Shown in pieces: positions 1-5,437 of a stretch of 7,025 bases of DNA. The stretch comes from Phycisphaerae bacterium (GTDB lineage: Bacteria; Planctomycetota; Phycisphaerae; Sedimentisphaerales; Anaerobacaceae): the NCBI GenBank assembly GCA_030630315.1, contig DAOVNI010000085.1, positions 1 to 7,025 of the forward strand. The letters are read 5' to 3'. Numbering within the stretch: the first letter of the stretch is position 1; each line of letters opens with the position of its first letter. The notes under the pieces were generated by a model that had not been told where the DNA came from, made no database searches, and saw nothing but the letters and a program-made list of their open reading frames with translations. The position numbers were made by a program, and so were the translations under genes.

Positions 1-340
1 CTATTACATTGAGCTGGTTGATCAGATTGAACGACTGAAATATAAAACCAATACGGGCACCACGTATTAAAGATAGCTGGTCATCATCGAGCTCGGAAAC
101 ATTCTTGCCACCAAGCAGGTAGTCTCCGCTCGTGGGACGGTCCAGGCAGCCTATCATATTGAGCAATGTGGATTTGCCTGAACCGCTGGGTCCCATGATA
201 GCTACATATTCACCGCTGGCGATGGTCAGGTCAATTTCGCGCAATACCCGCAGCTCCACTGTCCCAAGCTGGTAATTCTTGCACAATTGCTGCATCACTA
301 ATATCGCAGTATCATCTTTGAACTCAACGGTTTGGTCCAC
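1..340 (-). CDS. ABC transporter ATP-binding protein, MacB/LolD type (partial, 3' end outside window)
   Basis: Only the N-terminal 113 codons are present; the gene runs off the left edge. The translation shows a complete Walker A motif, GPSGSGKS (residues 50-57), followed by TLLNMIGCLDRPTSG, and a Q-loop in IGFIFQSFNL (Gln 102). This pattern is characteristic of the MacB/LolD/FtsE subfamily of cytoplasmic ATPases, which power export or lipoprotein extraction rather than import. The signature LSGGQ and Walker B would lie beyond base 1. The GTG start at 340 is the earliest possible, because the preceding in-frame codon is TAA. It is preferred over ATG at 295 because the usual first beta strand (ILVMQQL before KNYQLG) begins upstream of that ATG. 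The gene overlaps the end of the adaptor gene by 17 bases, which suggests translational coupling. As the third gene of the efflux operon it most likely energises the pump, with a FtsX-like permease expected next. Confidence 0.9.
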   Translation of the reverse strand, partial: MDQTVEFKDDTAILVMQQLCKNYQLGTVELRVLREIDLTIASGEYVAIMGPSGSGKSTLLNMIGCLDRPTSGDYLLGGKNVSELDDDQLSLIRGARIGFIFQSFNLINQLNVI

Positions 341-2423
341 TTACTGCACCGCCTTGTCTTTGCTTCATATCACTTTCGCCTTGTCGCATTCTATTACGCA
401 TACTCTGCATACTTTTCATAAGTTCTGCCTTGAACTTTTCCGGGTCACTCTTACGAAGTGTTTCCAGCTCTTTAGCTTTTTCCGGTTCGATTTGTGCCAT
501 ACCACTCATTATCCGATTAATCATTTCATCTGTTAGCTGAAGCTGTCTGCCACCCTGCGGTCTTTCTCCACCCTCCGGTGGTCTGCCCCTGTGCGTGCCT
601 TGCTCATCCCCAGACCGTTCGGCTCTCCCCCCTCGGGGCTGGCCTCGAGTTTCCGTATCATTCGCATCAGTCGCGCCCGGCCTTGCTCTGCTCTGTGGTA
701 TTGGTTGTTGCTGTTGGAATGAGGCTGGGCTGCCCAATTCACTGAAAAGCGGAGGATTGAGCATCACCTCCTCGCCGGCCTCTAAACCTTCAATAATTTC
801 CACAAACGTATCATTAAAAAGCCCCGTTCGCACTACACGTTCTTGATGACCCTTCGAGGTCATAACGTAACAGACTTTTCTGCCGGCGCGATTTGACACC
901 ACCTGAATAGGCACAATTATAGCGTCCTCTAACTGCTCGACGAGAATTTGTACCTTGCACGACATTCGACTTCTGAGAAAACTATGGGTACCATCTATTC
1001 TAACCAGGGTTTTGTAAACCTTAAGGTCGGGATTCATCCAGCTACGTTGCTGGTCGGGCAGCGGCGCTACCTCAAGCACTTCGCCCTCCAATACACTGTC
1101 AGGGAAAGCATCCATAACTATCGTTGCAGGCTGACCAGCTTCTACCTTATCAACCTCGGTCTCGTGGACGCCGATTTCAGCAACCATTGCCGCAGTATCA
1201 GGCATTGATATAATCGTCTGCCCCTCAGAAACTGTTTCGCCTTCAGCAATAATTCCGCTGCTCACTCCTCCGCCTCTACTTCGCATGGACCTATAGAAGT
1301 CGTCTCTACTGCCGGTACCATATATTACCAGACCCGGAGCCTGTGCTTTAATTGTACAATACCCAAGCTGCTCTGTTAAATCTTTGACGTATGTGTCTTG
1401 CTGGTCAAAATTTTGTTGGTACTTACTTAGGGTCGACTCGGCTTGCGCCAGCATTGAACGGCACTGGGCACCAATGCGCTCTAAAGCACGGCCGGCCTCA
1501 ACGTAGTCACTGAGGTATTTCTCAGCATTTTTCGGAAAATCGTATTGTTTAAATAAAGCCAGAGCCACCTCTGCGCTCTCCACTGCAAACCGACGATTTA
1601 TCACAGTTAGCCTGTCTCTGTCCAATTCAAGGTCGGAAACGTAATTTGCATCGTGAAGTTGTTCGGTCCCGGCCAATGTGTCCTCTGCCGTTTTTAAGTT
1701 ACCCTTGGCCAGAACAATGTTATCCTCCAATTTTTTCAACTCCTCCCCGGCAGCCGAACCATCTAACAAATTCGGGTCATTCTCTACTTCCTTAAGAAAC
1801 GAGGCTATATGTTCTGTCAAGTTTGGCACTTCGTTTACATCTTTAATCAACTTCTCTGCAAGCCCTGCACCCAAATATTTCTGAAGGTCTAAAAGAGTAA
1901 ACCTTACTTCCAGCTGACCCTTTGCAACATCGCTTTCATTTTGTATTTTCTGGATAATAAGTGCTTCTTCCGATGAGGTAAGACTTGCCGTGTCACCCGA
2001 AAGCTCCATTTTCTCTTGAATCAATCGCTCTTCCAGGATTGAAGAATCCAATTGTACGAGTACCATTCCGTTATCTACATCTTTCTGAGCCACATAAGTG
2101 CCTGCAGGGACGATACTGAGTATTGTTAACACTGTCGATTCCCTGTATCCACTTTTGACCTTACATTTGTAATCTATCGATTGCTTGGCCCTGATACTGC
2201 CGCCTTCGGTAACGACGATAGTCAAATTATCCCGGCGCACGGTGAAGGTCCCACCACTTGAAGTGTCTGGACTAATGTTCCTTTTTATCGCTGCTGCTAC
2301 TAATCCCGAAACCAACACTACCACTACAATAAGTAGCAGAATCATCCACCGCCGTTTTATGCGTCTCTTAACACGTTGATTTTCCGATACGTTTTGATTT
2401 CTTTTGTCTTTGTAATTTTTCAT
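324..2423 (-). CDS. HlyD/MacA-family periplasmic adaptor (membrane fusion) protein with long coiled coil and low-complexity C-terminal tail
   Basis: A 699-residue adaptor that would bridge the inner-membrane transporter and the outer-membrane channel. A basic cytoplasmic N-terminus (KRRIKRRW) precedes one transmembrane helix (about 26-46). A biotinyl-lipoyl half follows (about 60-130, with VPAGTYVAQKDVDNG and VLVQLDSS). A long charged helical region (about 130-352) follows, then the returning lipoyl half (GYCTIKAQAPGLVIYG, EGETVSEGQTIISMPD). Next come a beta-barrel domain (about 412-495) and a membrane-proximal domain ending VMLNPPL (about 500-560). Residues 568-627 are Gln/Pro/Gly/Arg-rich and probably disordered, and 628-690 look helical and charged. 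At 699 residues it is far longer than E. coli MacA (about 370); the excess is in the helical insert and the tail. The start at 2423 is chosen because its ATG overlaps the upstream TGA as ATGA; an in-frame GTG at 2441 would add six residues. Substrate cannot be told from the sequence. Confidence 0.88.
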   Translation of the reverse strand: MKNYKDKRNQNVSENQRVKRRIKRRWMILLLIVVVVLVSGLVAAAIKRNISPDTSSGGTFTVRRDNLTIVVTEGGSIRAKQSIDYKCKVKSGYRESTVLTILSIVPAGTYVAQKDVDNGMVLVQLDSSILEERLIQEKMELSGDTASLTSSEEALIIQKIQNESDVAKGQLEVRFTLLDLQKYLGAGLAEKLIKDVNEVPNLTEHIASFLKEVENDPNLLDGSAAGEELKKLEDNIVLAKGNLKTAEDTLAGTEQLHDANYVSDLELDRDRLTVINRRFAVESAEVALALFKQYDFPKNAEKYLSDYVEAGRALERIGAQCRSMLAQAESTLSKYQQNFDQQDTYVKDLTEQLGYCTIKAQAPGLVIYGTGSRDDFYRSMRSRGGGVSSGIIAEGETVSEGQTIISMPDTAAMVAEIGVHETEVDKVEAGQPATIVMDAFPDSVLEGEVLEVAPLPDQQRSWMNPDLKVYKTLVRIDGTHSFLRSRMSCKVQILVEQLEDAIIVPIQVVSNRAGRKVCYVMTSKGHQERVVRTGLFNDTFVEIIEGLEAGEEVMLNPPLFSELGSPASFQQQQPIPQSRARPGATDANDTETRGQPRGGRAERSGDEQGTHRGRPPEGGERPQGGRQLQLTDEMINRIMSGMAQIEPEKAKELETLRKSDPEKFKAELMKSMQSMRNRMRQGESDMKQRQGGAVSGPNR

Positions 2424-4045
2424 TGTGTTCTCTGCTCCCACATTCCATCCGGTTTAACCTGCAGAATACCAACATCCCGAAAGAAGCTCATTTTAGCAAT
2501 TGTGTGATCGACTAAAGCTCCTATTACATTATCTTGAGCACGTAATAAAGCATCCTGTGACAGCAACAAGATTCGCGTCTCAACTCGTCCTGCATCCAGC
2601 AATACTTTATTCATTTCTACACGTTCCTTTGCCAGCGCTAGGCTGTTCTTTTCGATTTTGTACCGGTCCGATGTCTCCTGGAGCAGACGGTAAGCACCGC
2701 GCACAGCTAATTTAATCCTGTCTATATCATCCTCATATTGCCGCTGCTGCTGCTCTAACGTTATCAATGCCTGCCGATAAGCATTGCGCTGGATTTTTCT
2801 GTCCAACGGCAAATCAGCATCAAAACCCAGCCCGTAGCTACCACTGCGAAATTGCAATCTGCTAAAGTCGGTCCTTTCTCTTGATGATTCTACGCCGGCG
2901 CTGCCCGTCAGGTTCAGCTGAGGCCCAAGGCCATCAGCTTTCAGTATAACATTTCGCAGTGCGTCGTCAATCCAATCTGCACTGTTAGCTAAATCCAGAC
3001 GCCGCAGCAATGCTGTTTCAATCGCTGCGTCCAATGTATAATCGACTTCGCTTATGCCGGCTTCTTCCAATGCCCTCAACTCGTTCTGGTCCAGTTCCAC
3101 ATTAGCGTCGGTTGGTAACGATAACTGTATCTTAAACGCATCAAGACTCTGCTCATACCTCTGCTGGGCTGCTACAACCATACTTTCTGCACCCAGCACA
3201 TTTTGTTCCGCCTCATCAACATCGATGCGGCTTTTACGCCCGGCTTCGGCCTCCATATCCAGACGCTCTTTCGATTCAAGCACTCTCTTATAATTATTCT
3301 TGGCATTGGTTACAGCATCCCTTCGCTGCAAAACACCGTAGTAGGCAGTTACAATATCAACCACAAACGTTTTGCGATAGCGGTTGAATGAGCGTATGTC
3401 ATACAAAACCTCCCGCTCGGCCTGAGTCAGTTGTTCCCGGGCGACTTTTCCGGCACCGGCGCCCAGCAAAGGAGCATTCAAACTGGCGCTCAGAACCGAA
3501 TACAGTGAAGTCCGCGGGTCGCCGGCAAGAAAGCGTATCCAGTCGATTGCCAGACCGGTGCTTATCATCACGCCATTGGCTAACAAGTGTGTTTGCTCGG
3601 CCTTTAGTAAAGCATCAATGCTTACATCTTCGTCCCCACCTCCAACGTTGACGTATTCGCTGTCAATGGTCCCGAACCATTGTCGTGCATACTGATGCCG
3701 CGTACCTGTTAAACTAAGTGCCGAAAGATATAAAGATTCCTTTCGCGCCTGATAATCCCGATTGTGTGCCGTAGCCATCGCGACTGCCTCTGCAAGACTT
3801 ATAACGCCTGATGACGGTAAGGCCTTTCCAATTTGCACGTCATTCGGCGATGGCGCTACGTCACTGATTTTGTAATTGACCTTTTGGCCAAACCTGGCCC
3901 GCCATTTGCTATCGATAATCTTATATACTTCTTTGTCGGCATCAGCTTTGTAGTGCTCAGAACTGCACCCACCCGCAATACCAAAGATGGCAGCGGTGCA
4001 CAGCCCCCAGCATAGCAACGTTACTGGCCGAAACCTGCTAAACAT
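2420..4045 (-). CDS. TolC-family outer-membrane efflux lipoprotein
   Basis: A 541-residue TolC/OprM-like protein, first gene of the efflux operon. It would trimerise as the outer-membrane exit duct for the adaptor and ABC pump. The N-terminus MFSRFRPVTLLCWGLCTAAIF is a signal peptide ending in AGGC with Cys 27, a slightly off-consensus lipobox; Ser at +2 fits outer-membrane sorting. Two TolC repeats follow: about 82-330 (SLAEAVAMATAHNRDYQARKES, then a long helix through YRKTFVVDIVTAYYGVL and ESKERLDMEAEAGRKSRIDV) and about 335-520 (LDAAIETALLRRLDLANSAD, SYGLGFDADLPLDR, then the second helical pair). The start at 4045 is preferred over extension to 4297. It has a Shine-Dalgarno-like GGGGAAGGG about 5 bases upstream, it begins a proper signal sequence, and the likely promoter lies inside the extension. 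The stop TGA overlaps the next ATG. No key element appears missing. Confidence 0.9.
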   Translation of the reverse strand: MFSRFRPVTLLCWGLCTAAIFGIAGGCSSEHYKADADKEVYKIIDSKWRARFGQKVNYKISDVAPSPNDVQIGKALPSSGVISLAEAVAMATAHNRDYQARKESLYLSALSLTGTRHQYARQWFGTIDSEYVNVGGGDEDVSIDALLKAEQTHLLANGVMISTGLAIDWIRFLAGDPRTSLYSVLSASLNAPLLGAGAGKVAREQLTQAEREVLYDIRSFNRYRKTFVVDIVTAYYGVLQRRDAVTNAKNNYKRVLESKERLDMEAEAGRKSRIDVDEAEQNVLGAESMVVAAQQRYEQSLDAFKIQLSLPTDANVELDQNELRALEEAGISEVDYTLDAAIETALLRRLDLANSADWIDDALRNVILKADGLGPQLNLTGSAGVESSRERTDFSRLQFRSGSYGLGFDADLPLDRKIQRNAYRQALITLEQQQRQYEDDIDRIKLAVRGAYRLLQETSDRYKIEKNSLALAKERVEMNKVLLDAGRVETRILLLSQDALLRAQDNVIGALVDHTIAKMSFFRDVGILQVKPDGMWEQRTQ

Positions 4046-4058
4046 AATACCCTTCCCC
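4046..4058 (-). promoter_or_regulatory. ribosome binding site deciding the TolC-like start
   Basis: On the minus strand GGGGAAGGGTATT directly precedes the ATG at 4045. The AAGG core is about five bases from the start, which supports this ATG over the longer open frame beginning at 4297. Confidence 0.6.
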
Positions 4059-4106
4059 GACGCAAACCCCACTTGTGTAACGTCGTTTTTAGTCCATATC
4101 AGTTTC

Positions 4107-4135
4107 ATTATACAGGAAAAGCTCGCCAAAGGAAA
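4107..4135 (-). promoter_or_regulatory. candidate promoter of the efflux operon
   Basis: On the minus strand there is a perfect TATAAT (4107-4112). Seventeen bases upstream is a weak -35 match, TTTCCT (4130-4135; 3 of 6 to TTGACA). Transcription would start near 4100, giving a leader of about 55 bases before the ATG at 4045. The weak -35 suggests either modest strength or an activator. This is a consensus-based prediction only. Confidence 0.5.
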
Positions 4136-4399
4136 GATGAAAACTGGCCAGGTTTCCGCAACTGCTCCCAATCTTCGATATTTATCGTAAATTTTACACA
4201 GGAGGTTCCAATAAAAATCCGCAAATTTATGTACCGAAAGCCCCACTGTCGTTACCGGACGTCTGCCTCCCGCGGTTTTCCGAAAAATCTCAGGCAATTC
4301 CCATCGCTAATTAGTTTTTAGCATAATATAGGACGCTTTCGCCCTCAAAAATATTGCCAAAAACTGTTAATGCTCAGTATAAAATGACACTGAATTTTA
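4113..4399. other. intergenic region between divergent efflux operon and tRNA-Cys
   Basis: No gene is supported here. The minus-strand frame of the TolC-like gene stays open through this stretch to 4297, but it encodes no signal peptide or recognisable domain and lies upstream of the predicted promoter. A second TATA-like minus-strand box (around 4323-4330, CCTATATTATGC) has a possible TTTTTG 17 bases upstream of TATTAT and could be an alternative distal start. Short AT-rich palindromes such as CGATATTTATCG (4177-4188) are also present. Confidence 0.4.
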
Positions 4400-4428
4400 T
4401 TGCAAAACGAGCCAATTAACTGTAAACT
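4400..4428 (+). promoter_or_regulatory. candidate promoter for tRNA-Cys
   Basis: TTGCAA (4400-4405) and TAAACT (4423-4428) are separated by exactly 17 bases, and each matches the sigma-70 consensus at 4 of 6 positions. Transcription would start near 4435, leaving a roughly 97-base leader before the tRNA. That leader holds the inverted repeats described separately. Prediction from consensus and spacing only. Confidence 0.4.
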
Positions 4429-4449
4429 TAGCTGGAATTTAGATGTCGG

Positions 4450-4529
4450 CCCCGTTAGAAGTGGGTTACAAGGCCGCACTTCTAACGGACCGGACAGTGC
4501 CGGAGCTTCGAACGGGACTTCTAACGGGG
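4450..4529 (+). repeat. three-armed inverted repeat (mutually exclusive hairpins) in the tRNA-Cys leader
   Basis: The 5' arm CCCCGTTAGAAGTG (4450-4463) has two perfect partners. Bases 4452-4463 pair with CACTTCTAACGG (4477-4488) over 12 bp with a 13-base loop. Bases 4450-4462 pair with ACTTCTAACGGGG (4517-4529) over 13 bp, enclosing a smaller CCGG-acagtg-CCGG hairpin (4491-4504). The two 3' arms are therefore direct repeats of ACTTCTAACGG spaced 39 bases apart. The last arm ends two bases before the tRNA. It may be an RNA structure in the pre-tRNA leader or a small dispersed repeat element; the sequence alone does not decide. Confidence 0.75.
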
Positions 4530-4531
4530 TT

Positions 4532-4605
4532 GGCGGCGTGGCCAAGTGGTCTAAGGCGACGGTTTGCAAAACCGTTATTCGGCGGTTCGAATCCGCCCGC
4601 CGCCT
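4532..4605 (+). tRNA. trnC: tRNA-Cys (anticodon GCA)
   Basis: A 74-base cloverleaf. The acceptor arm GGCGGCG (4532-4538) pairs perfectly with CGCCGCC (4598-4604), followed by the discriminator U (4605) that is typical of tRNA-Cys. The D stem is GCC/GGC (4541-4543 with 4555-4557). The anticodon stem ACGGT/ACCGT encloses TTGCAAA, with anticodon GCA at 4566-4568. The variable loop has five bases, and the T arm GGCGG-TTCGAAT-CCGCC is perfect. The CCA end is not encoded. It appears intact although it borders an apparent integration scar, as expected when an integrating element restores the 3' end of its tRNA target. A run of five T (4610-4614) follows and may help termination. Confidence 0.96.
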
Positions 4606-4862
4606 GTCCTTTTTCCCCTATGCCAGGTACGGACAACTGATTACTTTTGTTTCCTAAAGCTACTGTTTTCAAAGGCTTACTCTTTCCTGCTGGTTCTTGC
4701 TTTCCGCCCTGCTTATTGCCAACTGTTGCCGATTGATTACATCCAAAGTAAGCCGTAGGTGTCGATTTATGTGTCAATTTTAGTGTCATTTTTTTTGAGC
4801 CATCCGGAGCAGCGTCAACTGGCTGATTATCCGTTCCGGTTTTGAGTGCAACTGCTTTATTC
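4606..4862 (-). pseudogene. probable C-terminal remnant of a tyrosine-recombinase (integrase) gene abutting tRNA-Cys
   Basis: The minus strand is open in one frame from beyond 4862 down through the tRNA to a stop at 4466. Read from 4862 it gives ENKAVALKTGTDNQ, then LKLTHKSTPTAYFGCNQS, then ATVGNKQGGKQEPAG, and finally the well-known artefact of reading a tRNA antisense (GGFEPPNN...). From memory, the pattern RATGTD/LTPKLTPTAY...GN shortly before a tRNA resembles the tails of phage-type integrases in Planctomycetota genomes whose elements integrated at tRNA genes. Only the part after the catalytic tyrosine would remain; the Arg-His-Arg-Tyr core is absent, so it is not functional. This identification is inferred from remembered resemblance and position, not from a conserved catalytic motif. 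The alternative is plain non-coding DNA. Confidence 0.4.
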
Positions 4863-4864
4863 TC

Positions 4865-5380
4865 CCCGACACTGACGTCGTCGTCAAGCGTTTCCTCAAG
4901 GAGCTAAACACCGACTACATCGACATAATCCTCCTGCACTGCGTCGTCTCTGCAAACTGGCCGGACGAGCTCGGCGAACAGATGAACATCCTGGAAAAAC
5001 TCAAAAAGAAAGGCATCGTCCGGGCACACGGCGTCTCGTGTCACTCGCTGCCGACCCTGCAGGCAGCAGCAGATGAGCCGTGGGTCGATTCGGTGAACGT
5101 GCGAATCAACGCTTATGGCAAGAATATGGACGGCCCGGTTGCAAAGGTCGAACCCGTGGTTAGGAAGCTGCACAAGGCAGGCAAAGGCGTGACAGGGATG
5201 AAGCTGATTGGCGAGGGGGCCTTCCGCAACAGCGACGAGAAACGCGACAACTCCATCCGCTACGTGCTCGGCCTCGGCTGTGTCGATGCAATGGTCGTCG
5301 GATTCGAGAAACTCGAAGAGATTGACGACTTCGCCGCACGCGTCCGCAAAGTGTCCACAGCGCTTATAAAAAAGGCGTAA
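4865..5380 (+). pseudogene. 5'-truncated aldo/keto reductase gene
   Basis: The frame reads DTDVVVKRFLKELNTDYID, IILLHC, KKKGIVRAHGVSCHSLPTL, GMKLIGEGAF and VLGLGCVDAMVVGFE, ending LIKKA-stop. These match the C-terminal half of NADPH-dependent aldo/keto reductases (TIM barrel). They include the strand with the active-site His (ILLHC) and the GVSCHS segment. Roughly the first 100 or more residues of a normal 280-330 residue protein are missing, including the Asp, Tyr and Lys of the catalytic tetrad, so no activity is expected. Homology seems to begin at about 4865; the frame remains open back to a TGA at 4796-4798, with no plausible start codon or Shine-Dalgarno. An internal ATG at 4982 would give only 132 residues. 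Codons are markedly richer in G/C at third positions than in the neighbouring genes, which hints at a different origin. Confidence 0.75.
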
Positions 5381-5437
5381 GCAAAAAGCGAAAAATGTAA
5401 GGCGAAAGCTCCGGTCTCAACTTATTTTGCGCGGCGC
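5381..5437. other. short convergent intergenic spacer with weak inverted repeat
   Basis: The reductase fragment and the ClpP-like gene end tail to tail here. CGGTCTC (5412-5418) is repeated inverted as GAGACCG (5446-5452), the latter inside the end of the minus-strand gene, with a 27-base loop. No U-tract follows on either strand in the right place, so a terminator is only a weak possibility. Confidence 0.2.

Noticed and set aside
595..846. Plus-strand frame opposite the adaptor tail
   Set aside because: It is a shadow of the GC-rich Gly/Arg/Pro-coding tail of the adaptor gene, with no independent support.
4046..4297. N-terminal extension of the TolC-like protein by 84 residues on the minus strand
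   Set aside because: It puts the signal peptide internally, covers the best promoter match (TATAAT at 4107-4112), and ignores the good ribosome site before 4045.
4450..4529. CRISPR-like repeats upstream of the tRNA
   Set aside because: There are only two direct copies of 11 bases plus one inverted copy, with no regular spacers and no cas genes.
4400..4657. Plus-strand open frames across the tRNA (for example 4400-4657 and 4443-4640)
   Set aside because: They overlap the tRNA and its leader completely and have no recognisable product.
4466..4789. 107-residue minus-strand open frame as an independent gene
   Set aside because: Its second half is the antisense reading of tRNA-Cys and its leader repeats; the first half is better explained as a truncated integrase tail. 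The ATG at 4789 has only an A tract in front of it.
4982..5380. A complete 132-residue protein starting at ATG 4982
   Set aside because: Clear reductase homology continues upstream of this ATG (NTDYIDIILLHC), so the ATG is an internal methionine of a truncated gene.
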